Positions 49,111-62,000 of a stretch of 64,000 nt of DNA are shown in pieces (position 1 is the first letter of the stretch; each line of letters starts with the position of its first letter). Position numbers and translations under genes: made by a program. Source of the stretch: Echinococcus granulosus (lineage: Eukaryota > Platyhelminthes > Cestoda > Cyclophyllidea > Taeniidae); contig NW_020170430.1 in the NCBI RefSeq assembly GCF_000524195.1, forward strand, positions 1,799-65,798, read 5' to 3'. The notes beneath the pieces were generated by a model. It did not search any database. It had not been told where the DNA came from and saw only the letters and a list, made by a program, of their open reading frames with translations.

Positions 49111-49648
49111 AGCCCCTTTGTTTTATTTATCTTAAGTGTAGCCTATTTTTTGTAAAATCAAGTGCCAATTTTACTATTTATTGCCATGGTGTTTAATTCG
49201 TCTTATATTGCAAAAACTTTTAACTCTACAGAACCTAGCACGTTTACAAAACCACCCTATCAATACTTAAAGACAGCAGTATTAACTTTAATTTTGATTA
49301 TCTTATGGTAAAATGTAAATCAATTACTTCCGTTTGTAGGAAAATGATGAACTTGTGCTTTATTTTAGGGATGGCAAGATTTAATTAATGTTCAGATATC
49401 AGACGGAATGATTTATCTCCTTCATGTTCAGCAGTACCCTTTAGTTGTCGGCCGAAAATGCAGATTTTGCATAGTTTAATTTACACTTTCACCTCACTGA
49501 CACCGCAAATACACTGAAAATGTCACGTTAACATGACCTCCCCACTATCGATTATTTCTCATCTATTTAAATAATGCGTTAAAAATCAATAAATTAAATT
49601 GAGCTGACATTTGCGTAGAGTCAAATTTGACCTGCCGTGGCTGGTGCT

Positions 49649-50053
49649 ATGTGCTGCATCAAGTGGATGCTGATAAGCGGTCCGTGGCGTCTGACTGTGT
49701 GGGCAGACGAATTCACCACGGTCTTCGTGGAACCTTTCCACCCAAAGCTGGCAGAATGCACAATCCGCTGCATTCTTCCCTTCTTCCCCAAGCCCCGTCC
49801 GACTTGCGAGTTTTTCACCTACTTTTTCCTTATGTGGCCTCTTGAGTATTACCGCAAATTTACAGGTCGTGACAGACTGGCAGCGGTAAAACTCTTCAAG
49901 AATGCTGTCTGCTTCATCTGCGAGGTAACTGACATGTTTGATCCTGCCGACGCGGAGACACTCTTCAATGTGCCCGAATGGAAGTACTACATGATAAAGG
50001 GCACTTGGCCTTGGGAAGAGGACGAGGAGGAATCTGATGATGACGAGGATTAA
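49649..50053 (+). CDS. Intronless orphan protein, 134 residues, acidic tail
   Basis: I do not recognise this protein. An in-frame TGA at 49628 precedes, so ATG 49649 is the first start (MCCIKWMLISGPWRLTVWAD). It is rich in Trp, Phe and Tyr, with hydrophobic aromatic segments (CILPFFPKPRP; CEFFTYFFLMWPLEYY), a basic stretch (RKFTGRDR) and the C-terminal tail WPWEEDEEESDDDED. Third codon positions are G/C-rich, unlike flanking DNA, which supports coding. There is no signal peptide and no clear membrane helix. A 166-codon ORF runs antisense (50086-49586) but lacks these features. The ORF stands head-to-head with the nephrin-like gene, about 2.5 kb away. Confidence 0.6.
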   Translation: MCCIKWMLISGPWRLTVWADEFTTVFVEPFHPKLAECTIRCILPFFPKPRPTCEFFTYFFLMWPLEYYRKFTGRDRLAAVKLFKNAVCFICEVTDMFDPADAETLFNVPEWKYYMIKGTWPWEEDEEESDDDED

Positions 50054-53000
50054 GAGCGGTAGTTTTAAATCACATTTAGAATTCATTTTTTTTATCTATA
50101 CTTCACTGTTCAGATGATTTCCCATTTTGGAGAGAGGGTTGTTGGCACTCGTACCTTAGCCATAAGTACTGATGTGTAGGGAAATCATTTATTTACAAAA
50201 CTCAAAAAATATATATATATAAACAGAAGTGCAATGGTTTTATGATCCGAGACTGGTGAAACCTGCCTCGCCATCATTACCGCATCTACATGGACAAACA
50301 TTATTTTATTTAATAGATTTGCTTAGTCTTTGGAAGTAAAATAATTTTTTTGTCATCGAATTATGAGTGCACGATTGCTCCTTACGAACGACTAGCTGTT
50401 GCACATTCATCCTTAAGTAGTTCAGACAAGTGAGGATTCAAAAAAAGAAGTACACCTATTGACGTGCACGAAAAAAGTGCTCTAAACATCATCAGAAGGG
50501 GCACCATGACGACTCAAGAATTAAAATTGCTGCTGAAAATTTATTCAATGCCACTGTGCTTCAGTGCTCTCTTAGACAAGACAGGTTCTTACGCAAAGCA
50601 GAGGAAACTCAGCAATGCAACGTCACTAACATTATTTAAAACAAAGACCGAAGCATGCCTTGTCATCAAAAATCAGGGTCTTATGCGTAGGTACACTGAT
50701 CACACCCGTAATAAATTCTGATTTCATACTAAAAATCCAATTGAAAATAGATATTTAACGAGGTTTTAGGATATAATGGACGTAGCATTCTGAATTGGAA
50801 TTTTTAAATGCACTTCTATTGTTTCTACTATGCAAGTGAATTCCCAAAATGTCCTTGAGAAGAAAGCATTCCGTAACTCAAATCGACTCATAGTGACGAT
50901 CAAAATAGACAAAGACAGTTCTCAGGACTGGAGAAAAGTACATTTTGTAAATTTCACCGACTTATCACTACAAGCAAGACTCTATGTTCTTAAAGCAACA
51001 AATGAGTTTGAAGGACAGATTCAAGAAAGTTGTAAGTAAAAGGCATTTAAGAGGTTTTTCAATCAACTGGCAATCGTTCTAATTGAAAATCAAGTTAGAC
51101 TGTTTTGGGATGATGGATGAAACCTCTTTCGCGTTGCAAAGTTGCGCTACTTATCTCCTCCTAATTAAAAGAAATAAAAAGTGGCGTAATAAAGCTCTGG
51201 CTTGTAAAGAAGGTGCCTTTGGTTTAAGGAAGGGCAAAGGTGACAACAAGCTGTTGATTGGCCGTTAATTGCATTCTGGATTGTACAAAATGACGCCAGA
51301 GGAGATCGGGTAGGATTTTGTGATGGAATATCACTTGATGAAACAATGTTAAAGGAAGTGTTTCGCAAAGTTAAAAAACTGCTTTAAACAATCAGCATCT
51401 GAAAATTAGAAAGAAAGCATTTAGTAAATGGGAAACCAACGCCAAACGCACAGTGCTAGAACCTTATTGACAGAATTTTTATTAAAAATTCCTAAAATAA
51501 ACAATCAGGCTTGTATTTCATTAAAAGCTCCAGTTTACAGTGCTATTAATTTAAATTCATACGCTTAAAATGAGATTAACTTCAGCTAAGTGGTTTTGTT
51601 TGTTTTTTTTTTACTATTCAAGAGTGCTGTTGACTGTCATCTTCATAGAAGCGCTCGAACAAATCTCATAGAAACGTTAAACACATTAAAATAGGCTTGA
51701 TTAAGCGAAAGAATGGCCTTCTATCGGAGTTTTTGCAATTCTTCCAATATATGGGGACCGCTCATGTGATCAATCGGAAGGCTCGGAAGTGCACTCTGCC
51801 TGATGTGGACTTTTAGTGGATACCCAAACGACGAAGGGCCCAAGCACAGAGCACTGTAGGAATGCACGTGTGTGGTTTCTGGGCGAGCCTAATTTTAGAC
51901 CTGGGAGGGAGGGCTTTTACCGTGTCTTTGTTTACATTAGGCGACAGCTCCACGCTGCCCCATGAACAGGGCTACGAGAGGTATAAACATAGACGGGTTA
52001 AAAGGCCACGGAAAAGGCCGGAAATTGAGGCTATGCCATAGCAAATAGCTCAGATTTTGGTATGCAAATACCTCCAGGCAACCAAAAATGGCATTTTCTC
52101 TTGCGATTGTAACAATGATTATGAATTATGTTGCCGATTTATAGTGAATATAAATGAAGATGAAGACATTAGTTCGCAGAAATTACTATCAGTCCCTTTG
52201 GAGATGCTTTTTCACCGCCAAGTAAAAACTTTGTATGTGTTTGGAAGATATGAACGAAAACATTACTGCTAGTTTAGTTACTCGAATACTAAGGAAAAAG
52301 CTAAAAACATCTCTCATAGCTCCTCAAATATTGTGATTGTAGTAAAATTAGGAAAATAATCGTTTACAACTACCTTCATTACTTAAGGTGAATTTCCACA
52401 GCACTCCTTCACATATTACACCTCAGGTAAAATTGTGTTTTCCTTTTCTTAGATAACTCAACATTGCTTCGCACACTTACAGTTTGAAATCATCTGTGTC
52501 CGTTTTGATATATTAAAATGCTACCCTGCGAAAACCCAGCAGCTACAGATGCATTATTTGTTGACTATTGGCCCCACCTGTCAAAATCCGCATCAAATAA
52601 AGACGTACGATTTGCGTGTGCATAGGTCCAAGAACGAATGCTTACACAATCGACATTCAAATTATGCGGTTATTTTTCTTACATTCAAATTTAAATGTCA
52701 AGATCATAAAAATAACTTATAAAGCTGACCAAATAACAAAAATACTGCTCAATATTGCTTACATACCTAAAGGTTTAAATGAAGGGACCGAAAAGCCAAC
52801 AAACATCAACTTTCAATTCCTATAATTAGATGCCATGGCTTAGCACCCGTGCGGATGTTTTTACCAAAGAGCATTGGAAATATTATTTCGTTATAAGAAC
52901 TCAAATATCCGGCTTAAATCAGTCTACTATAATACTTCCGGAGTTAATAAATCACAGATAGCATAAATTATGTTCTCAAAAAGAAGCATGCTGCTATACG

Positions 53001-56000
53001 CGGAAATGGGTACGTTTCTCCTTGCGGGAACTTACGCAGAAGAAGAAAACCGAGAAGGCTGCGGCCTGCTGTCTCAGAGAGGGACATGATCAAAAATGAG
53101 TTAATCCACGCACAAGCACGCAAAATTGCAAAAACCGTCTTCTTTGCCTTCTTCCACCTTCTCCGGATTGTACCGACTTTCCCGTAAGTAGATGTGTGGG
53201 TTGGTCATGGCCCGACGATCCTCTTGTCCCAAAGCTTGGATGGGAGCTGAGAAGCGGATTGGTTGGGTGCAACATGCGCGCACATGCACGCATGAAGATA
53301 ACGAGTATGCAGGTGCGTGCGTGTATGTGCCTACACATGGGCATTTTGGATTTTATGCTATCTACGTCGAATTAAAAACTCACTACGACTCTTTATTCTG
53401 AACGGTGACTCGAATCTTGGCAATTCATTTACTTCACTTTTATGAGGTTAATCATGTTCGCCGTACGTTCATGCCTTGAAAACATATATCTACCCAATAA
53501 TCTCTTTTAAACTATTATGATAATAACTACCATTAGCTTAAATGACGGCATTTTAGGTTATTTATTAGGCCATTCAGGTGAGACATTCAACTAAACCTAT
53601 TAGGCGAATTAAAGTCCCATTAATTTAGCCTCGCTCGGGATTTTTGGCATTTACTTACTTCCAAAATTTCTTATCAAGATTGAAGTAGAGCCATAGTGAC
53701 AATATGAGGTATAAATGGGCCATAGGCTACAGTTAAATTACATAAAATTCATTAACGGATTTTAGATGGCTGTCGTATTTTAGACGTCGAACTAATTGAA
53801 AACTCATGATAAGATGCATTAAAACAATATTTTGTTTAACCCAATAGCGTATACGGAGACCATAAATGCGAACCAATATATCTGTTGGAATATTGATATG
53901 TTTGCTGCCTTGAAATCAACCTCCTCCTTACGCAAACAGAGAAGACATAATATAGGTTTTATTGGGGTATGATAAACTTCAAGCATTTTACGATTGTCCG
54001 TGTGTAAAATCCCTTGTATTTTACATCTGATACATATCTACGAAGGAATAAAAGATTTAATCTCAGAATTCATGGCAGGCATAACAAGGAGCGCAATTGA
54101 TATGACTTACATCATGCACAACATCTTAAGACAGCGGTATAAGGCTCTCGTTCTCAACGCAATGAGCCATCATGCGCTACTTCAAGCAGTAGTAGTTAAT
54201 CATACTATATAATCCGACACATTCCCTAGAAGTAGGGTTCGGACTTTTGTTCTGTGAAATTGCGAAAAAGATGGGAACTTGTCGTTTTACATAACTTTTT
54301 CTCCGTTGAATTCGAATTTGACCTTAATATCCCTTTTGTAAGATAAGTATTCAATAAATTTTAGTATTAATTCCCACAGTTAGTACTTTAAATTACTTTT
54401 TATGCATTAAAGTTTTTGGCCGCTCAATATTATCGCCAGAGGACTGTGTTTGCTCTGTGTACGTGCTATGGACTAGAGTTCTAAATGATCAACACAATTG
54501 GCTTGCCGAAGGTCAAACAATTACGTTTAAGATGTACTCGACACACCTCGAAGGTGCGTAATGAAAAAAAAAGCCTTAGAAACAATCGGGACTAGTGCAT
54601 TAGTCATAAAAAGGTCAAGTTCCTACAAGGCAGAGCAAAGTCTCATTAATGATCCCTAAGAAAACTAGCACTAAAGAGTGAAAGAGAGGCAATGATCTAT
54701 CTTTATTCTCCAAAATCCCTGCTGATTATTCCTTCATGTGGTGAATATAGTTTTTCCCCTGCAGAGTAAAATAGATGGCTTTAAAACAATTTAAGAAATG
54801 GAGGTGGCTAGGGATTGACAATTTCTTAGCTTCTAAAAGCAAAACTTTTTATATGAAGGTGCGATTTGTAGCTAGAAAGGAACTCACTAAAAGTGATTGA
54901 AGATTGCAACGGCGATCACTTCAACGACTAAAACACTTGGAGAAGCCTACTTGGGTTATTTGTTTTTAACTCTAAGACACCATAAGAAAGTACTTATTCT
55001 TCTTTTATTCCAGGCATAAAACCCTCGGAGGGAGTAATAAAATCGTAACCTCAATTTAACCACGGAAATGGAACAATCAGTCTCCTACGCAGTTTATTCA
55101 ACTTTTAATGGGGAATTTCAGCCCGTTTGATGAAACCACTAACCGAGATTTTATGATAGGGTTTATTAGATCTCAAATCCCATGAGATCGGTCATGCTTT
55201 AGTTGGCTCTCCCAAACCCGATTCTATCAGGTAAAGAGTCGATCAGATTGTAATGCGAAGTGTCTAACATAATACCTGAGTCAACTTTCCGTTAGGTAAT
55301 TTTTCTTGCTTCTCTAGTGCATAGTATTACGGGAAATAAAAAGACGCTGTTTGGTGCACTAGAGACCTTACATCTTACGCCAAAAGTGCATCGAGTAATG
55401 ATATGAAGGAAGGTATTTAGGCAGATATTTTTAAAATTTAAAGCTAAAGTCTATTACCCTTTATTTAATGAAGTAGTTATTATTCGTTCAAATAGCAGAT
55501 GGTTTAATTGAAGGTGCTAAAGCACCTAGTAATCATGATTATGTAATACGTCGGTTGAAATACAGTCTACTCCTTCTGTTTCTTCTTCCTAACGTCTTTT
55601 GTAAAGGATTTTCAGAAACCGCTTATTGAGATGAAAATTTTTCAATCATAAGTCAGTTCTTAATTTTCATGGGTTCATTGTAAAGTGCATTTCAGGTTAA
55701 TTTTCTAAGCAAATGCGTATCGTTCCCAGACTTCCCAGAGGACAAAAGAAGACATATTACTCGGGCAGAACATGCATAAACTACCTGTGGAAGGGTTTAG
55801 GGCTACTGTAATGGTTCGGAGGTCAAGCCGTCCGGTAAGGGTATAGTGAAGAAGCCCTAAGTAACCTGTTACCAAAACTGTAAGTTAAATAAGCAATTGA
55901 AGTACAGCAAATGATTTATTTTTAGATGCCTTAGAACTCAGGCGCGAGATCAATGAAAAACGAATAAGTAAACATCGGTTTGTTTTTGATTTTCCAAAGC

Positions 56001-58847
56001 AAGGACTAAAGCAGTTGAATAATATTTCGTTTTGTAGGAAACCCCACATTCATTCATTCGTGTTTTTAGCACACCTGAATTTAGCTGCTCCCACATAAAG
56101 TAACCATGTGTACTCGTGGTAGTCGTTACCAAAGCTCCTCTTACCGATGTAAGAAAGTCAAGGAGATCTTCCCACTCTCAAGCCTAATGCGCGCAAAGTT
56201 ATTCGTAATATGCCGTTATCGATGAGACGTGTTTCATGTTTTGTATCCGAGATACTTTATGCCTGACTGGCGCAAGTTGTCGTGACTGCTGTCGAAATTA
56301 TGCAGTATTAACGACTTTAAACAAAAAACTATACAAGAAGTAAACTAAATTTCCGCTTTTTACTGCACCACTTTTTTGGATTATCAAATAAGGATATTTA
56401 ATATGATTCAAATAATTGTTTTATTAGACCCGTTGGTCTCCAAAATTTAAAGCTCTCTAGTTCCTCTTCATTGTATCTCATTTTAATGAGGCAGGGATGA
56501 ATTCAATGACAAAATACTGCTGACTGTCAGTAGAAAAGTCATTTTAAATGAGTACTGCTGGTAAAAGGCTTATAAATAAATCACTATCAAGGTGAACTTT
56601 GCAGTTTTTTCCTGTTAAGGAACAAGCTTAATTAAAGAAATGTTCAAAAATAGGGGTTGATGCTATTGCCACGACTAACTAGCTTTATTACTAACATTAC
56701 TATAGTGATCCCATCTGTGTTTGTAGGTTGTATTTCCATCCTTTGGCATGCTGTTTGAGCTATGCTTATGGCCTGTTAGCTTTAATGATACAGGAGACAT
56801 CACATTATCAAAATTATACGATTTGTTTTGCCTCTGAATCATATTCACGTTTTCTTAAAAAAAATTTAACCCAATTTCAAAATCAAAGTTGTAAAGTTCT
56901 TTGGATTTATTACCGGTAATATTTTGTAACCGAACATTTTAATGGAAATAAGATTAATGCTTTTAACTCCTCTCTCTTCTTAGGTTAAAAGGCCGTCCTT
57001 GAATTAGCTACATCTAGTTTTTCGTAAAAAGTGACTTTAGGGTGTATGTTTACAGGGTAATTAATGCCATTTTAGATTATTTGTGTCATGTGCTAAATAT
57101 TTATTTAATTGTATAGTCTGAAGCCATACTACCGTATCATTTCAGCTGTTGTTTGAAACCGTATTCAAAAATTTTTAGTCAACCAAAAGGCTTAATTATT
57201 ATTTTACCTATTTTTGATTGAGACTAACTGTTGTCATGGTTTCCAATCATTTATTGGGAAAACAGTTTGCTTGCATGATGGGAAAAAACGACTAATTTGT
57301 ACCTTAAATGAACCAAAACTATTCGTTTGCAACGATTTGATACTCTGAGAAAGAATCGTTTCGATGACATCTATCGAAAGCTGGTTTTCAGATCTAGCTT
57401 AAGGATTTGTCACTTGCATTTTTTATCTTTAGAAGAAAAGAAGAACATTATAAGCAGTTTTTAAAACATACTATTAGTTTTGCCTTTAGCTTCAAATCGG
57501 TGTGAATACTTTGCTATAGTGTAGCCTTACTGGTTTGTTACGGTTTGTGAACATCTAATTTTATCTGCAAAACCATCTAAGGTTTAGGTCACTCATTGCC
57601 TTGCTGGTACGAAGCTATAAAGCACCACGAAAACATGCCAAATCAGTACACTTATAGTACTATAGGTCATAACGGTCAACAAGCCCTGTCAAATGCATAA
57701 TCGATGTGGAATTAGACCATCCAGGGCTTTGTTGATGACTGGTCTCATTAAGTAGGGTGCTTAAGTTGAGTTCTTAAAGCTGGTGCTAATTTTTTTACTC
57801 CTGAGACAATTTTGGTGGAGGAAATAACAAAAATATACATAATGTTAATGCATTTATAAAGCAATAAAGAGTCAAGTCCTTTGGTACGAAGGTTTTGAGG
57901 ACAATATTTATTTTTTTTTATTGAAGCATACCAATATGCGCCTAGTTAATTACGAAAATAGATGGGTTTTCATAGTATTTCATCAGTAGACCCAAAATTG
58001 GGTATTTTTGCAAGGATTCGTAGTTGAGAAGTCAATCTCGAGGACGATGCCAAAGCCGAAAATTCGGTGGATGCGTGTTTGTATCACAAACAGGACTCAC
58101 TTTCATATTTCAGGTAGTTTATAACTTTGTCACTATACTAAAGGGCTTCACAGGAATATATGCTCAACTATATTAGCACTGCAATTATAATTGACTTAGA
58201 AGTGGTTAAACCAGTAGGTTTTGCTAAATATTAGTATTCTTAATAACAAATTATTCATTTATCTTTGGTGAACTGTTCTCTACCAAGCACTTTATAATTT
58301 ACTTTATGAAAAAGCTGCTAGTTCCTTCTTTGCTGTTCGAAAGGTTAATGACGATGGTAGCGATTTTTACCATGAGTTTGATCATGCTATCTCTCAACCA
58401 ATGCACTTTAACAACAATAATTGTTTAACGCCAAACAAAAACCCAGTAATAAGTTTTAAACTTGCATTACAAATTTATAACAATAGAAATATATGGTGAC
58501 GTTCTATGGTGCAAATAAAGTTGATGGATACAGGGAGCAAAGGAAGTAAAAGGGGGAATATTTAATTCCACTTATTAGTTTGTTATGGTTAATTCAGTGA
58601 TATTTCGCATTTTGCCCATAAGTGATTAACAAAGCGCAGTCTAAATCATGCATGATTTATGCGGGGTGGATCCGTGAAATGCTGCACACAACGTCACCCA
58701 GACTGGGCTGACAGGGAGGATGTCGTCTTTTCAATCGGCAGTCAATCTGGTCTCTGCGCCTATTTTTATCCCGCCTCTCTGCCTGAGTGCTTGGCAGGTG
58801 TTAGCACTCTCCCCGCGACCATCGGATAAAAGGCCGAGACTGTTGTT
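50054..58847. other. Intergenic or intronic A+T-rich region
   Basis: 8.8 kb without a supportable gene. It holds an AT dinucleotide run at 50209-50221, a G+C-richer patch at about 51760-52030 with no long frame, a GC/CA-alternating patch at about 53270-53340, and scattered 60-85 codon ORFs with random composition. The G+C rise from about 58650 leads into the EGF-like candidate. Confidence 0.55.
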
Positions 58848-59055
58848 TCAACTGCATCCGCCATCGATTTCGGACCAGCAGGAGATTGAGTCTCCATGCC
58901 CAGTATAATTAGGGCCAGAATAGCCGCAGCCACACAAATCGCGTTGCTGCTTACAGATAAGATGCGTTTCACACTGAATCAGTTTGGCATCATGCATCGT
59001 ACCACTGGTGTCGCGAAATTCGCAAACAATAGGGCTACTGTTTGTCCCATAATCA
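58848..59055 (-). CDS. Candidate terminal exon encoding an EGF-like domain
   Basis: After acceptor TTTACTTGTATAG (phase 2) the minus frame is open for 68 codons to a TGA. The cysteine pattern fits an EGF-like module: QCETHLICKQQRDLCGCGYS, then NYTGHGDSISCWSEIDGGCS, i.e. C-x5-C-x6-C-x-C, a GYxG-like turn, G-x-G before the next C, and an xEID end resembling the DIDEC of calcium-binding EGF repeats. It would be the last exon of a secreted or membrane protein encoded further right. An overlapping minus frame (58972-58766) with a hydrophobic stretch is the alternative. No partner exon was found. Confidence 0.35.
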
Positions 59056-62000
59056 CTATACAAGTAAACATGCTAAATTTATGCTTAAGATAGTTTTAAA
59101 CTGTAGTTGTCTATGTTAACCAGATCAAGTTAATGAAATCTTGTGCATTTAAAGTTAAGTCTATTTTACTCTATACGCTATTATTTCATCCACTTTTCAT
59201 ATGAGTTATTCCACATGGAACTCATTGATAAGTGGAATTTTAATCATTATGCGGTGATTTTTATTTTTGAAAACATTTATAGTAGACCTTTTGGGTATTT
59301 CAAATATCTTTAATCCAACTATTAATTGTGTAAAATTTCAACGGGTGAGGCTACTACAGGCGAGGAAGGTAGGGTTTATTACCGTGAATATAGTTTCATG
59401 AAATGCATATTTAAAGAGGTCCATTTTGATTGTCGTTTTATCTACTGGAGCAATATTTGTTTCTAGCAGGAACAACCACCCGGGTCCCTGACCCATACTT
59501 TAAATCGACCGACAAATAAATTTCGTTGTGCTATGAATGCAGTTTTTCCCTTAGTAAACAAAAAATGAAGGAATATTGTAAATGAAGTGTCGAAGAAGAA
59601 ATTAGGTAGATGCGGACCGGACGCATTGCAAGTTGAAGGACGTGTATGAATGTTGAGTGAAGACCATTATCATGGATGCGAATCGGGTTTTGACAGTTAA
59701 TCACATCAAGAAATTTGTGTGCATAGTAGACAGCAGATTTAAATGTGGTTTCTAAGTCCTTTTAAAAATCCTCAACTTACAGACAAAATTTGGTTATTTT
59801 GCAAAAGATAGAATCGAGATTTATTATCGATAAAAGGGTAATCGTACTCCATAGAATAATGCACAATAAATAGCCATTTAAAGACCCAACCTTCTCTGTG
59901 ATGATTAAGCAGCTGAATCAAAAAAAATTTTCTGGAGATAGAATAAACATATGGGATGGTGTCGTGCATCAAAAAACCCATATATTTCCCTCTTTTGAAA
60001 GTGTATTTTCCAAATAATGGCGCATCATATTCAACTACAAATATCCTCGTGTATAATTTCGTTTGTTTATTTATTTAAAGCGAAATAGCCTTTGGTCTTT
60101 TCCCATATTATCTATTGTCCAATAAAGAAATTAGGTCGGTTAATTCAAATATTCAAGAAACTAGTTGTATTTTTGAAAAATTAATTTAAACGTGGTTTTA
60201 TGTCTGAATAAGGTTTTTCGACACTATCGTGATGACAAAAATATATTGAATGGGAGAAGCTTTAGTGCCTATATGTATTTAACACTCGTTAACTATTGGC
60301 TGGGTTGTGCCACGCTCTGCAAAATTTCTACTTTATATGGTATCTTCATGCTGTTTGCAGTCTTTGTTATCAGGCAACTTTTCTATCATTTCCTAGTAAA
60401 ATATGCGTGAATAAAAGGATCACACGACTAGCGTCCATGTGATTCACAGAGCACATTCAAATTAGTGGGATTAGGAAAGTTTTTGTCTTAATCTTCTGTA
60501 TTTGCATTTATAGCAGTTAACAGTGCCAAGATTAACATAAGAAAAAAGTGGGAAGTACCAAAAATCTGTCCACTTTCAAATAAGCCACTTATAAGCATGT
60601 TTTCCTCTCCCTTCCAGGAATTTGAGTATTCATCGGATTCCCAATTCCAAGCGGCTTAAACAAACTGATAATTTAATGTAACACTTTAGTTGTATACGAA
60701 TAATAGTTAAGAAAACACCCAAAAGTTGATAGGAAGAAGAACCGCGGAAAAGTGAGAGCGCAAGTCGGCTTTGCTGGATAAAATGTGCGTCTCCACCTTC
60801 TGACTCAGTATTTGATCGCTGTATAGTCATATTCAAGTCACAAGTCATGCTTCAGAATGCTCAGATGGTGTTGTTGATACGGATAAGAAGAGCGTGTTGA
60901 CAGCTTGATGTCTTCATTTGCTACAGTTATACATTGGGATTAAATAAAAAGTGAAAAGCACCGATGCCACGCGATTAACTTTTACCGTTTGCACTAATGC
61001 AGCATCATTTCACAAACATTTCTATCATTTAGTTGCAGTTTTGCATTTAGATAACACTAATAAGAATGCACTAGTGAAGTGTGCTCAACATATTTAGGTT
61101 AACACGAACTTACATAATCGCAGACACAGTCAAAAGTGTATGGGTAAGAACGCACCAACAATGGGTTTTCAAAGCCTTACCAGTAGATTGTTTTTAATAC
61201 CTTTAACACAATAGCGTTTGTGAAGTCTTCTCAAGATTTAAATCAAAACTAATTGTTTGCTAGTTAGGGAGAGAATTAATACGAAGCCAGTTCCGCATCT
61301 AAGTCATGGAACAGGAAACAAGAAAGTAGTCTAATCACCAAAGAATTCATCCCAATAAAGTTTATTATTTTATTCAAATTTCGAACTAATAACGGAGGTG
61401 AGCCACAAGAGGACTTGTTTTATTTTCACGAGTCTAAAAAAATGAATTTTTTTATATGCGGCCAAATCTTTCACCAAAATGCGCTTACTCCACCTATTTC
61501 TCTTGGCTTTACAAACCACTTTTTGAGATTTGATAATCTAGTTCTACTCCTGAACATCTCTCCTCCCCCTCTCCCTCTAGCTTTCCTACGAGAAGCCTTT
61601 ATGCCGCTACTGTCACTCCCAACATCGAATTTGCTCGTAAGCTCAGACGGGAATATATAAGTTGCTAAAATCTCGTCTTTTAGTCACACACACCCAAACA
61701 CATCCAAAGTTTGTGTATACCGCACCTTTTGAACCCACTTTAATTGTCGTTAAACCTAAAGACATTGGTTTACTAACAAAACAACTAAATCCAGACAGTC
61801 CCTGTTGTTGTGCGAAATAAACTAACTCGTAATGAGTGGAGTATGGCACATCTCCTTTTAATGGACACTGGTGCTGCTACTGTGAACGAATGCGTGAGAA
61901 GAAACATGACTAAGGGAAATGATAATGAGTGCTCATTCAAACGCAAGCCTGAAGTCGTGCGTGTCACAGAATTCATTTACTCTCAAATACACAGGGTAAT

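Noticed and set aside
49586..49649. Trans-splice or cis acceptor (GCGTAG) just upstream of the orphan ORF, and a splice from the 49-codon ORF
   Set aside because: The pyrimidine tract is poor, and an in-frame TGA at 49628 blocks any fused reading frame entering there.
53090..53401. Overlapping ORFs on both strands at about 53.1-53.4 kb
   Set aside because: Composition reflects alternating GC/CA-rich DNA; His/Cys/Arg runs look compositional, with no domain.
55705..55800. Short plus ORF starting MRIVPRLPRGQKK
   Set aside because: Only 32 codons, with no context or conservation that can be judged from sequence.
59458..59520. Possible plus-strand terminal exon: TTTGTTTCTAGCAG, then TTRVPDPYFKSTDK and a stop overlapping AATAAA
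   Set aside because: Attractive acceptor and polyadenylation signal, but only 15 codons, no upstream partner exon and the reading frame cannot be verified.
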